Notes under the pieces: generated by a model | The model's database searches: none | Told to the model about the DNA's origin: nothing | The model's input: only the letters and a program-made list of their open reading frames with translations | Assembly (NCBI RefSeq): GCF_038069945.1 | Contig: NZ_JBBPEV010000001.1 | Location: 558,001-622,000 of the forward strand | Direction of reading: 5' to 3' | DNA length: 64,000 bases | Source of the DNA: Aquabacterium sp. A3 | GTDB taxonomy: Bacteria; Pseudomonadota; Gammaproteobacteria; Burkholderiales; Burkholderiaceae_C | Part shown: in pieces, positions 8,878 to 17,275 of the stretch | Layout: the number at the start of each line of letters is the position of its first letter | Numbering within the stretch: the stretch's first letter is position 1 | Made by a program: the position numbers and the translations under genes

Positions 8878-8907
8878 ATTAAACATTCCAGATCATACGC
8901 ACGACAA
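8878..8907 (-). promoter_or_regulatory. Candidate sigma-70 promoter of the condensation-domain gene
   Basis: On the minus strand TTGTCG (8907-8902) and TTTAAT (8883-8878) are spaced by 18 bases, about 18 bases before the ATG at 8860. The region is clearly richer in A/T than its surroundings. Only a consensus match supports it. Confidence 0.4.
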
Positions 8908-8949
8908 ACTGATTCATGACACGGGCAGATCGAGCACGCGCCCCTGAAG

Positions 8950-8993
8950 GCACAAATGCGGTGCAACACAGCATGCGCGCACCATAAACGTGC
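8950..8993 (+). promoter_or_regulatory. Two candidate NtrC (NtrB/C) binding sites
   Basis: Two copies of the NtrC half-site pattern GCAC-N7-GTGC are present, at 8950-8964 and 8979-8993, with centres 29 bases (about three helical turns) apart. They lie roughly 75-105 bases upstream of the start site predicted from the sigma-54 element at 9034-9049. This is the usual enhancer arrangement for nitrogen-controlled promoters. The pattern is read directly; binding is inference. Confidence 0.65.
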
Positions 8994-9033
8994 AAACAAT
9001 CCGTGGGCAAAGCGCGGCTGAGTGCCCCAATTC

Positions 9034-9049
9034 AGGCACATTTATTGCA
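9034..9049 (+). promoter_or_regulatory. Candidate sigma-54 (RpoN) promoter of amtB
   Basis: The -24/-12 element AGGCAC-N5-TTGCA is present with the exact GG-N10-GC spacing (GG 9035-9036, GC 9047-9048). Predicted transcription start is near 9060, about 70 bases before the amtB ATG. Together with the paired NtrC-like sites upstream it indicates induction under nitrogen limitation. Confidence 0.7.
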
Positions 9050-9129
9050 TTCATTTGGTGCGTGATCACCACCATGATGCGTTCTCGCATTGACGTGGTG
9101 CTTGTACTGTTCTTTCACGCATTCGAATC

Positions 9130-10332
9130 ATGGAACAACTCAAACAAAGCGCCGATGCGCTTTTCATTCTGCTGGGCGCCGTGATGGTGCTGGCCATGCA
9201 CGCAGGTTTTGCCTTCCTTGAACTGGGCACCGTGCGACACAAGAACCAGGTCAACGCCCTGGTCAAGATCCTGGTGGATTTCTGCGTTTCCACCCTGGTG
9301 TATTTTTTCGTGGGCTACACGGTGGCCTACGGCGTTGACTTCTTCGTTGATGCAGGCACCCTGGCCCAAGGCAATGGCTACGGCCTGGTGAAGTTCTTCT
9401 TTTTGCTGACGTTTGCGGCAGCCATCCCGGCCATCGTTTCTGGCGGCATTGCCGAACGCGCACGATTCGGCCCTCAACTGATGGCCACGGCCCTCATCGT
9501 GGGTATTTTTTATCCATTGTGCGAAGGCGCCATCTGGAACAACAAGTTCGGAGTGGCCGACTGGCTGCAATCGCTGGATGGCACCCCCATGCACGACTTC
9601 GCGGGCTCGGTGGTGGTCCATGCGTTCGGCGGCTGGATCGCTCTGCCTGCGGTGCTCATTCTGGGCGCCCGGCGCAACCGCTACCGCAAGGATGGCGCCA
9701 TGTCGGCCCACCCACCGTCCAGCATCCCCTTCCTGGCCCTGGGCTCGTGGGTGCTGGCCGTGGGCTGGTTTGGCTTCAACGTGATGAGCGCACAGACCAT
9801 CGACAAGATCTCCGGCCTGGTCGCCGTGAACTCGTTGATGGCGATGGTGGGTGGCACGCTGGTGGCGGTGATGATGGGTCGCAACGACCCGGGCTTTGCC
9901 TACAACGGTCCGCTGGCTGGCCTGGTGGCCGTCTGCGCGGGATCGGACATCATGCATCCCGCCGGCGCGCTGGTGGTGGGCGGCGTGGCGGGCGCCATCT
10001 TCGTGTGGCTGTTCACCCTGGTTCAAAACAAGTGGAAGATCGACGATGTGCTGGGTGTCTGGCCACTGCACGGTCTGTGCGGAGCCTGGGGCGGCATCGC
10101 TGCGGGCATCTTCGGGCAGACGGCGCTGGGTGGCATGGGCGGCGTGAGTTTGTTGACACAGACGGCCGGCACGGTGGGCGTAGTGTTGTTTGCCCTGGTG
10201 ACGGGGGCGGTCGTCTATGGCCTGCTGAGCAAGGTCTGGGGGCTGCGCCTGACGCATGAGGAGGAATACGATGGCGCCGACCTGTCCATCCACCGCATCA
10301 AGGCCACCCCCGAGCACGACGCCAACTGGTGA
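9130..10332 (+). CDS. amtB: Ammonium transporter (Amt/Rh family)
   Basis: Inner-membrane channel for ammonium/ammonia uptake (400 aa, about 11 TM segments). The pore twin-histidine pair is present: His164 in DFAGSVVVH and His314 in VWPLHGLCGAWGG. The conserved AFLELGTVR segment of TM1 and the Asp of the DFAGS signature (Asp156) are seen. There is no cleavable signal peptide in front, and no glnK next to it, unlike the common glnK-amtB pair, so PII control would have to come from elsewhere. The ATG at 9130 has no obvious Shine-Dalgarno sequence. Confidence 0.93.
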   Translation: MEQLKQSADALFILLGAVMVLAMHAGFAFLELGTVRHKNQVNALVKILVDFCVSTLVYFFVGYTVAYGVDFFVDAGTLAQGNGYGLVKFFFLLTFAAAIPAIVSGGIAERARFGPQLMATALIVGIFYPLCEGAIWNNKFGVADWLQSLDGTPMHDFAGSVVVHAFGGWIALPAVLILGARRNRYRKDGAMSAHPPSSIPFLALGSWVLAVGWFGFNVMSAQTIDKISGLVAVNSLMAMVGGTLVAVMMGRNDPGFAYNGPLAGLVAVCAGSDIMHPAGALVVGGVAGAIFVWLFTLVQNKWKIDDVLGVWPLHGLCGAWGGIAAGIFGQTALGGMGGVSLLTQTAGTVGVVLFALVTGAVVYGLLSKVWGLRLTHEEEYDGADLSIHRIKATPEHDANW

Positions 10333-10340
10333 GCCCCAGG

Positions 10341-10374
10341 TTGCAGAAAATGGCCATTTTGGCTAAAATGGCCA
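10341..10374 (+). promoter_or_regulatory. Promoter with overlapping operator palindromes for the Phd-zeta operon
   Basis: TTGCAG (10341-10346) and TAAAAT (10364-10369) form a promoter with ideal 17-base spacing. Over it lie two nested palindromes: a perfect 14-base one at 10347-10360, and a perfect 10-bp inverted repeat (10351-10360 with 10365-10374) with a 4-base spacer. The repeat covers the spacer and the -10 box, so a bound antitoxin would block RNA polymerase, as is known for Phd/YefM autorepression. Confidence 0.75.
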
Positions 10375-10398
10375 AACCATAGCTGAAGGCAGACCACG

Positions 10399-10737
10399 AT
10401 GACCGCCCTGCACCTGCGTAACCCCCTGGGAAATGACGTTGATGTGCCCGAGTTCTCGGCCACCGAAGCCAAAAACAGTTTTGGCCGGGTGCTGGACACC
10501 GCCTTCAGTCAGGGCATGGTGGCCATCACCAAGCGCGATCGCCCCACCGCTGTGGTGTTGTCGCTGGACGCTTACCAGGCCCTTCTGGATGCCCGAGATC
10601 AGGCCTTGGGCAGCCTGAGCCACGAGTTTGATGCCTTGTTGCAGCACATGCAGAGTCCGGCATCCCGTCAGGGCATGATGGATGCGTTTGATGCCTCGCC
10701 CGATGCGTTGGGACAGGCGGCCTTGAATGCATCCTGA
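10399..10737 (+). CDS. Phd/YefM family antitoxin
   Basis: A 112-aa antitoxin-like DNA-binding protein. The Phd/YefM fold is visible from residue 18: EFSATEAKNSFGRVLDTAF, then a strand pair around VAITKRDRPTAVVLS and DAYQALLDARD. The tail after residue 75 is probably the toxin-binding region. It starts 25 bases after an operator-like inverted repeat and precedes a zeta-like kinase gene by 101 bases. Phd-type antitoxins usually repress their own operon, which the operator supports. Confidence 0.82.
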   Translation: MTALHLRNPLGNDVDVPEFSATEAKNSFGRVLDTAFSQGMVAITKRDRPTAVVLSLDAYQALLDARDQALGSLSHEFDALLQHMQSPASRQGMMDAFDASPDALGQAALNAS

Positions 10738-10808
10738 GCGTCGCAGCCCATCGACAGCACATTGACGATGTCCCCACGCCGCTGGCTGGGGCTGACCCCA
10801 AGCAAACC

Positions 10809-10831
10809 AAGGCGCACAGCAGGTGCGCCTT
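10809..10831 (+). promoter_or_regulatory. Hairpin directly upstream of the zeta-like gene
   Basis: A perfect 8-bp inverted repeat (10809-10816 with 10824-10831) with a 7-base loop ends 7 bases before the ATG at 10839. No T-run follows, so it is not a normal terminator. It could hide the ribosome-binding site and lower toxin translation relative to antitoxin; this is inference. Confidence 0.4.
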
Positions 10832-10838
10832 GTCGCTG

Positions 10839-11558
10839 ATGAACTCAAAACACCCAGAGAGACCCCCTGTGGACACCCCGCACTGCCCCCGCCTGTTCGT
10901 GCTGGCGGGCACCAATGGCGCCGGCAAAAGCAGCATCGGAGGCGTCATGATCCGCGCCAGTGGCGCCCATTACTTCAACCCCGATGAGGCGGCCGCCCGC
11001 ATCCGCGCGGCGCAGCCCCACCTGAGCAGCACACAGGCCAACAGTGCAGCCTGGCACGAAGGCAAACGTCTGCTGCAGCATGCGATTGCGCAGCGACTGG
11101 ACTACAACTTCGAAACCACCCTGGGTGGGCAAAGCTTTGTCAGGCTGCTCAAGCAGGCGGCCGATGCGGGCTTTGAAGTGCGCATCTGGTACGTGGGGCT
11201 GTCCAGTCCTGAGCAGCACCTGGCGCGGGTCAAAGCGCGGGTGCGCAAGGGGGGACACGACATCCCTGAGACCGACATCCGGCGCCGATTCGACCAAAGC
11301 CGCCTGCAACTGATCAGCTTGCTGCCACACCTGAGGGAGCTGCGGGTCTATGACAACAGCGTCGAGGCCGACCCACAGCAGGGTCTGGCCCCCCGTCCGA
11401 CACTGGTGCTGCATTGGCAAGCCGGGCGGGTGTTGGCGCCGGCCGACGCCGCCTCGCTGGCAACCACCCCAGACTGGGCCAAGCCCATCGTGATGGCGGC
11501 GCTCAAGCGCGTGTCGACAACAGGCGCTCGGCCAAAGCGAAATCGCCCGGCCACGTGA
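10839..11558 (+). CDS. Zeta-toxin-like P-loop kinase
   Basis: A 239-aa ATPase of the zeta toxin / COG4185 family. Known zeta toxins phosphorylate UDP-N-acetylglucosamine and block cell-wall synthesis. Walker A GTNGAGKSS is at residues 24-32. The other family motifs are also in order: FNPDEAAARIR (catalytic Asp), WHEGKRLL, FETTLGG, and the Arg-rich RVRKGGHDIPETDIRRRF near residue 145. The start may be ATG 10839 or GTG 10869. The last 18 codons run antiparallel over the end of ispD (56-base overlap), so the C-terminal tail is probably not functional. It is paired with a Phd antitoxin rather than the usual epsilon or Xre-type partner. Confidence 0.78.
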   Translation: MNSKHPERPPVDTPHCPRLFVLAGTNGAGKSSIGGVMIRASGAHYFNPDEAAARIRAAQPHLSSTQANSAAWHEGKRLLQHAIAQRLDYNFETTLGGQSFVRLLKQAADAGFEVRIWYVGLSSPEQHLARVKARVRKGGHDIPETDIRRRFDQSRLQLISLLPHLRELRVYDNSVEADPQQGLAPRPTLVLHWQAGRVLAPADAASLATTPDWAKPIVMAALKRVSTTGARPKRNRPAT

Positions 11559-12255
11559 GCTTGATGTTTTCGAAGTCGCCGGTCACCAGGCGCGGCGTGT
11601 GGCCCAACATCTCGATGGCGCTGGCCTCATCGGTCACGGCCGCCGCCGTGGCGGGGTCGGACAAGGCCGCCGCCAGCGCGGGCTGAAGCAGGCCCAGGCG
11701 GAACATTTGTGGCGTCTGGGCGGCCCACTTGGCCGTGCGGTCCACCGTTTGCTGGGCGCGGGGCTCGCCCTGGGGGCCCGGGGCTGCGGCCTTCAGGGTG
11801 TCTGCCAGCGGCAGGGCCAGCAGCCCACCCACCTCATCGTCATCACAGGCCGCGATCAAACGATCAACCCACTCCGGGCGCAACAGGCAACGAGCCGCGT
11901 CGTGCACCAGCACCCAATCATGTGGATGGGCGCCGCGCGCCAGCAGTTCGTTCAGGCCGTTGGCCACACTCTCGGCCCGGCTGGCGCCACCCACGCGCGC
12001 CACCCAGGCCCGATCGCCCGTGAAGCCAGGGGCGTGCTGCTCGAAGGCCGCATCACCCGGCGACAACACCACCAGGGTGGCCGCCAGACGCGGCACGGCC
12101 TGCAAGGCTGCCAGGGTGTGCGCCACCACCGCCCGCCCAGCCACCGGGTGGTATTGCTTCGGCCCACCCACACCGGCACGCTCGCCCACGCCGGCACAGG
12201 GCACCAGGGCAAAACAACGGGGCTGAAACGTGGGTGACTCGACGGTGTATGACAT
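11503..12255 (-). CDS. ispD: 2-C-methyl-D-erythritol 4-phosphate cytidylyltransferase
   Basis: Third MEP pathway step: couples CTP to MEP. The 250-aa protein has the nucleotide-binding N-terminus ALVPCAGVGERAG...PKQY, the VHDAARCLL block, and VTDEASAIEMLGH with the substrate-binding residues. The end LAERLL is normal for the family. ATG 12255 is chosen; a further in-frame start at 12273 is less likely. It is divergent from mfd. Its expected partner ispF lies 4 kb downstream on the same strand, beyond an inserted block. Confidence 0.95.
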   Translation of the reverse strand: MSYTVESPTFQPRCFALVPCAGVGERAGVGGPKQYHPVAGRAVVAHTLAALQAVPRLAATLVVLSPGDAAFEQHAPGFTGDRAWVARVGGASRAESVANGLNELLARGAHPHDWVLVHDAARCLLRPEWVDRLIAACDDDEVGGLLALPLADTLKAAAPGPQGEPRAQQTVDRTAKWAAQTPQMFRLGLLQPALAAALSDPATAAAVTDEASAIEMLGHTPRLVTGDFENIKLTWPGDFALAERLLSTRA

Positions 12256-12347
12256 GGCGTCATTCTCGCCCACCTACAATCAAGGCCACGTCGAACCGAT
12301 TCGCCCGGCCACCCCTGTGCCCGGGCGCTTTGTCTTTTGTGAACGCC

Positions 12348-15300
12348 ATGCTGCCCGCCCTGCCCCTGCCCTCGATCGCTCACGGCAAACGCCACACCGT
12401 GCCCCGCCCGACCGGCTCGGCCGACGCCCTGCTGCTGGCGCAGTTTGCGCTGGCTCGCAAAGCACAAGGCCAATTGACCGCACTGATGACGGCCGATCCA
12501 GCCGACGCCGTGCGGCTGCTGGACGAAATGGTCTTTTTTGCGCCCGGTCTGCGCTGCGCGGTGTTTCCAGATTGGGAAACGCTGCCCTACGACACGTTTT
12601 CGCCGCACCAGGACCTGATTTCGGAACGTCTGGCCACGCTGTGGCGCATGCAGCAGGGCGTGAAGGGCGAAGGCGACACGGGCGTCGATGTGGTGCTGCT
12701 GCCCGCCACCACCGCCCTGACCCGGCTGGCGCCACCGTCCTTCCTGGCGGCCTACACCTTCCATTTCAAGCAAAAGCAGAAGCTGGACGAGGCCGCGCTC
12801 AAATCCCAGCTCACGCTGGCGGGCTACAACCACGTCAGCCAGGTGGTGTCGCCGGGCGAATACGCCGTGCGCGGTGGGCTGATCGACCTCTTCCCCATGG
12901 GCTCGCCCGTGCCCTACCGGGTGGACCTGTTTGGTGACGAGGTGGATTCCATCCGCACCTTCGACCCCGACAGCCAGCGCAGCCTCTACCCCGTGCCCGA
13001 GGTGCGGCTGCTACCGGGCCGAGAGTTCCCGATGGACGAGACGGCGCGCGGTGCCTTCCGCGACCGCTGGCGCGAACGCATCGAGGGCGATCCGACCAAA
13101 TCACGCATCTACAAAGACATCGGCAGTGGCGTGGCCACAGCGGGCATCGAGTACTACCTGCCGCTGTTCTTTGACGAGACGGCCACCTTCTTCACCCACC
13201 TGGGCGATCCGTCTCAAGGCGGCGCGGCCGTGGTGCTGCACGGCGACATCGACGAAGCGCTGCGCCGCTTCTGGACCGAAACGCGCGAGAGGCATCGCTT
13301 CCTGCAGCACGACCCCGAACGGCCCATCCTGCCACCCGAGGCCTTGTTCCTGAAGCCTGAAGACTTCTTCACCCTGGCCAACGCCCATGCGCAACTGGTG
13401 GTGCGCGGCAGCGAGCCGGTGGACTGGGCCCGCCCCCTGCCGGCGCTGAGCGTGGAGCGTGGCGGGCAAGACCCGCTGCGCAAGCTGGAGCAGCACATCG
13501 CCCAGACGCCCGCACGCGTGCTGGTGGTGGCCGAAAGCCCTGGCCGACGCGAAAGCCTGATGGAGTTGCTGCGCGACCACCGCATCGACCTGCCCAGCCT
13601 GGATGGCCTTCAGGCCTTCGTGGAGAGTGATCACCGCCATGCCATCACCGTGGCGCCTTTGGCGGCCGGCTTTATCTGGCACGACCCGGCCCAGCCCGAG
13701 CGTAGCCTGCACCTGGTGACGGAGACCGAGCTGTTCGACGCCGCCCCCGCCACGCGCCGACGCCGCAAGAACGACCAGGCCACCGACATCGACACCCTGG
13801 TCAAGGACCTGTCGGAACTCAACGTGGGCGACCCGGTGGTGCACAGCAACCACGGCATCGGGCGCTACCAGGGACTGATCAACCTGGACCTGGGCGAAGG
13901 GCCATCAGAGTTCTTGCACCTGGAGTACGCCGACAAGGCCGTGCTGTATGTGCCCGTGTCGCAACTGCACCTGATCAGCCGCTACACGGGGGTGAGCGCC
14001 GACGAGGCCCCGCTGCACAAGCTGGGCTCGCCGCAGTGGGACAAGGCCAAGCGCAAGGCCGCCGAGCAGGTGCGCGACACCGCAGCCGAGCTGCTCAACC
14101 TCTATGCCCGCCGCGCAGCCCGCGAAGGCCACGCCTTCCGCTTCAACGCGCAGGACTACGAGGCCTTTGCCACCAGCTTCGGCTTTGAAGAAACGCCCGA
14201 CCAACGCGCCGCCATCCACGCTGTGGTGCAAGACATGATCAGCCCCCGCCCCATGGACCGCCTGGTGTGCGGCGATGTGGGCTTTGGCAAGACCGAAGTG
14301 GCCCTGCGCGCCATGTTCGTGGCCGTGACCAGCGGCAAGCAAGTGGCCCTGCTGGCGCCCACCACCCTGCTGGCCGAACAGCATTACAACAACATCTCGG
14401 ATCGTTTTGCCCAATGGCCGGTGAAGGTGGCCGAGATGTCGCGCTTCAGATCGGCCAAGGAAATCAAGCAGGCGATGCAAGGCATCGAAGACGGCACCAT
14501 CGACATCGTGGTGGGCACCCACAAGCTCTTGAGCGACACCGTGAAGTTCAAGCGCCTGGGCCTGCTCATCATCGACGAAGAACACCGTTTCGGCGTGCGC
14601 CACAAAGAGGCCATCAAGGCCATGCGCGCCGACATCGACGTGCTCACGCTCACGGCCACACCCATCCCTCGCACCCTGGGCATGGCGATGGAGGGCCTGC
14701 GTGATTTGAGCGTGATCGCCACCGCACCCCAGCGCCGCCTGGCCATCAAGACCTTTGTGCGCAGCGAAAACTCCAGCGTCATCCGCGAGGCCGTGCTGCG
14801 TGAGCTCAAACGCGGTGGCCAGGTCTACTTCCTGCACAACGAGGTGGACACGATCGAGAACCGGCGCGACAAACTGCAGGAACTCATCCCGGAGGCCCGC
14901 ATCGGCGTGGCCCACGGCCAGATGCCCGAGCGTGAGCTGGAGCGCGTCATGCGCGACTTTGTGGCCCAGCGCCACAACGTGCTGTTGTGCTCCACCATCA
15001 TCGAAACCGGCATCGACGTGCCCAGCGCCAACACCATCGTGATGAGCCGCGCCGACAAGTTTGGCCTGGCGCAGCTGCACCAGCTGCGTGGCCGCGTGGG
15101 GCGCTCGCACCACCAGGCTTACGCCTACCTGCTGGTGCCCGATGTGGAAGGCCTGACCAAGCAGGCCGCGCAGCGCCTGGACGCCATCCAGAGCATGGAA
15201 GAGCTGGGCAGCGGCTTCTACCTGGCCATGCACGACCTGGAGATCCGAGGCGCCGGCGAGGTGCTGGGCGACAACCAGAGCGGCAACATGATGGAGGTGG

Positions 15301-15842
15301 GCTTCCAGCTGTACAACGAGATGCTGGGCGAGGCCGTGCGCGCCCTCAAGTCAGGCAAAGAGCCGGATCTGCTCTCGCCCTCAGGCTTGTTTGGCAGCAA
15401 CACCGACATCAACCTGCACGCCCCCGCCTTGCTGCCCGATGCGTATTGCGGCGATGTGCATGTGCGCCTGAGCCTGTACAAGCGCCTGGCCACGGCCGAC
15501 TCGGTCGACAAGATCGAGACCATGCTGGAAGAGATCGTGGACCGCTTTGGCAAGCTGCCGGCCCAGGCGCAAACCCTGTTCGACACCCACAAGCTGCGTG
15601 TGCTGTGCAAGCCCTATGGCGTGATCAAGATCGACGCGGCCCCCGGCGTGATCAACGTGACCTTCCGTCCCAACCCGCCGGTGGACCCGATGCGCATCAT
15701 CGAGCTGGTGCAAAAGAACCGCCACATCAAGCTGGCCGGCAACGAGAAGCTGCGCATCGAAAAAGAGTTGAAAGACCCGAAGGACCGCGCGCAGTACGTG
15801 CGCGAGCTGATGCGGCAGCTGGGGCAACCGCTGGCGTCCTGA
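12348..15842 (+). CDS. mfd: Transcription-repair coupling factor
   Basis: Removes RNA polymerase stalled at DNA lesions and recruits UvrA. The 1164-aa protein has the full domain set: UvrB-like N-terminal module (GSADALLLAQFALA, PDWETLPYDTFSPHQDLISERL), the RNA-polymerase interaction domain (from the CarD-like LNVGDPVVHSNHGIGRYQGL at about residue 490), and the RecG-like translocase with Walker A GDVGFGKTE, DEEH box, and QLRGRVGR. The C-terminal TRCF domain follows. Start ATG 12348 follows a TACAAT box at 12275-12280; GTG 12339 is an alternative. Confidence 0.98.
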   Translation: MLPALPLPSIAHGKRHTVPRPTGSADALLLAQFALARKAQGQLTALMTADPADAVRLLDEMVFFAPGLRCAVFPDWETLPYDTFSPHQDLISERLATLWRMQQGVKGEGDTGVDVVLLPATTALTRLAPPSFLAAYTFHFKQKQKLDEAALKSQLTLAGYNHVSQVVSPGEYAVRGGLIDLFPMGSPVPYRVDLFGDEVDSIRTFDPDSQRSLYPVPEVRLLPGREFPMDETARGAFRDRWRERIEGDPTKSRIYKDIGSGVATAGIEYYLPLFFDETATFFTHLGDPSQGGAAVVLHGDIDEALRRFWTETRERHRFLQHDPERPILPPEALFLKPEDFFTLANAHAQLVVRGSEPVDWARPLPALSVERGGQDPLRKLEQHIAQTPARVLVVAESPGRRESLMELLRDHRIDLPSLDGLQAFVESDHRHAITVAPLAAGFIWHDPAQPERSLHLVTETELFDAAPATRRRRKNDQATDIDTLVKDLSELNVGDPVVHSNHGIGRYQGLINLDLGEGPSEFLHLEYADKAVLYVPVSQLHLISRYTGVSADEAPLHKLGSPQWDKAKRKAAEQVRDTAAELLNLYARRAAREGHAFRFNAQDYEAFATSFGFEETPDQRAAIHAVVQDMISPRPMDRLVCGDVGFGKTEVALRAMFVAVTSGKQVALLAPTTLLAEQHYNNISDRFAQWPVKVAEMSRFRSAKEIKQAMQGIEDGTIDIVVGTHKLLSDTVKFKRLGLLIIDEEHRFGVRHKEAIKAMRADIDVLTLTATPIPRTLGMAMEGLRDLSVIATAPQRRLAIKTFVRSENSSVIREAVLRELKRGGQVYFLHNEVDTIENRRDKLQELIPEARIGVAHGQMPERELERVMRDFVAQRHNVLLCSTIIETGIDVPSANTIVMSRADKFGLAQLHQLRGRVGRSHHQAYAYLLVPDVEGLTKQAAQRLDAIQSMEELGSGFYLAMHDLEIRGAGEVLGDNQSGNMMEVGFQLYNEMLGEAVRALKSGKEPDLLSPSGLFGSNTDINLHAPALLPDAYCGDVHVRLSLYKRLATADSVDKIETMLEEIVDRFGKLPAQAQTLFDTHKLRVLCKPYGVIKIDAAPGVINVTFRPNPPVDPMRIIELVQKNRHIKLAGNEKLRIEKELKDPKDRAQYVRELMRQLGQPLAS

Positions 15843-15844
15843 AC

Positions 15845-16513
15845 TCAATCAGACAGGCGTTCCAGGTCTTCCAGGGCCATGAGCAGGCTGACGCGATCGG
15901 TCTCGGCCACCTGCTGCCAGGGCCGGCCGCTCAGCGCGCCCTCCAGGGCCCACAGCAGGTTGAGTGACGCCCTTGAACCGCACACGCGACGTGTGGCCAG
16001 GTAGGCGCGCACCGCCCCCAGCTCACGCAGTTGCGCCTCGGTGTGGATGCCGGCCTGTGCCAGCATGGCGCCACTGGCAGCCCCCAGATTGCGCAGGCCA
16101 GCAACGCCCGCCGAGGGCGCCACCGTTGCCGGTGAGCTGGCCTTGCGCCCCGGGCGGCGAGCGCCTTGCGCCCGCAGCGCCGCCTCATACCCACGCTGAG
16201 CCCACACGGCCATGGCATCGAGGTCTTCATATGCTTCGGCAGGGGCCTCGTGGTAGCGCAACTGCCCCGTCTTGCCCGCCTTGGTGACGTAGCTGAAGGC
16301 TTTCAGCCCGTGCTGGTCAAAGGCAGCCTGGTTCTGATCATCCACCTTGAAGTACAGGCGCTCGTCCAGCACCAGGGCAAACATCAAGCCCTCGCGGTAC
16401 AGCCCGTGCCCACCAAACATGGCGCGCGAGCGCACCGGGCCGAACCGTTTCATCAGATCGACCAGGTGCTGAACAAAGGCCGCCCGGGCGGCGGCGGTGC
16501 TGGCGGTGCTCAT
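15845..16513 (-). CDS. TfoX-type competence regulator-like protein (N and C domains)
   Basis: A 222-aa cytoplasmic protein with both TfoX domains: the N-terminal TfoX_N domain (residues 10-105, with GPVRSRAMFGGHGLYREG and FALVLDERLYFKVD) and the C-terminal helix-hairpin-like TfoX_C domain (GLRNLGAASGAMLAQAGI, then LGAVRAYLAT). In gamma-proteobacteria such proteins promote competence gene expression; in beta-proteobacteria the role is mostly untested. It is convergent with mfd, with 2 bases between stop codons. Confidence 0.88.
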   Translation of the reverse strand: MSTASTAAARAAFVQHLVDLMKRFGPVRSRAMFGGHGLYREGLMFALVLDERLYFKVDDQNQAAFDQHGLKAFSYVTKAGKTGQLRYHEAPAEAYEDLDAMAVWAQRGYEAALRAQGARRPGRKASSPATVAPSAGVAGLRNLGAASGAMLAQAGIHTEAQLRELGAVRAYLATRRVCGSRASLNLLWALEGALSGRPWQQVAETDRVSLLMALEDLERLSD

Positions 16514-16578
16514 GCGCCCATTGTGGCGCCGATGGATGAAACAGCGATAATCGCGGCTTCGCCAACACGACGCGCGCC

Positions 16579-17274
16579 ATGTCTTCCGAATTCGCCCCTG
16601 GTCTGATCATTCAGCACTTCACGCCACCGCTGCGCCTGGCTGACTTCAAGGCCATCGCCTTCGACATGGACTCCACGCTCATCAACATCGAGTGCATCGA
16701 CGAGATCGCCGATGCCGTGGGCAAAAAGGCCGAGGTGGCAGCCATCACCGAAGCCGCGATGCGCGGTGAAATCACCGACTTCAAGGACAGCCTGCGCCGC
16801 CGCGTCGCCCTGTTGAAGGGCGTGCCCGCCGAAGCGCTGCAAACGGTGTACGACCAGCGCTTGAAGATCAACCCTGGCGCTCCTGAGCTGATCAACGCCG
16901 CCAAAGCCGCCGGCTTGCAAACCCTGCTGGTCTCGGGCGGTTTCACGTTTTTTGCCGACCGTGTGCGTGAGCGCCTGGGCATGCACGAGGCCCACGCCAA
17001 CACGCTGGAGATCGACGGCGGCCTGCTGACCGGCCAGGTGCTGGGCGACATCGTGGATGGCGCCGCCAAGCAGCAACACCTGCTGGCCCTGTGCCAACGG
17101 CTGGGATGCGCCCCCCGCCAATCGATCGCCGTGGGCGACGGCGCCAACGACCTGCCGATGATGGGGGTCTCGGGACTGAGCGTGGCCTACCACGCCAAGC
17201 CCAAGGTGCGAGAACAGGCGATGGTTTCGATCCAGGCCGGTGGCCTGGACCGCGTGCTCGAACTGTTCAGCTGA
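16579..17274 (+). CDS. serB: Phosphoserine phosphatase
   Basis: Last step of serine synthesis: hydrolyses O-phosphoserine. HAD-superfamily enzyme of 231 aa. Motif I is DMDSTLI with nucleophile Asp29 and general acid Asp31; motif II is LLVSGGFTFF; motif III is the conserved Lys region; motif IV is VGDGANDLPMM. The N-terminus lacks the ACT-like extension seen in some homologues. A GATAAT box at 16546-16551 precedes the gene. It converges with rraA with 1 base between stops. Confidence 0.96.
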   Translation: MSSEFAPGLIIQHFTPPLRLADFKAIAFDMDSTLINIECIDEIADAVGKKAEVAAITEAAMRGEITDFKDSLRRRVALLKGVPAEALQTVYDQRLKINPGAPELINAAKAAGLQTLLVSGGFTFFADRVRERLGMHEAHANTLEIDGGLLTGQVLGDIVDGAAKQQHLLALCQRLGCAPRQSIAVGDGANDLPMMGVSGLSVAYHAKPKVREQAMVSIQAGGLDRVLELFS

Positions 17275-17275
17275 A

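Noticed and set aside
9115..10317. 400-codon minus-strand frame opposite amtB
   Set aside because: Exact antisense of amtB; no membrane or soluble family pattern.
13905..15233. 442-codon minus-strand frame inside mfd
   Set aside because: Lies fully within the conserved translocase region of mfd on the other strand.
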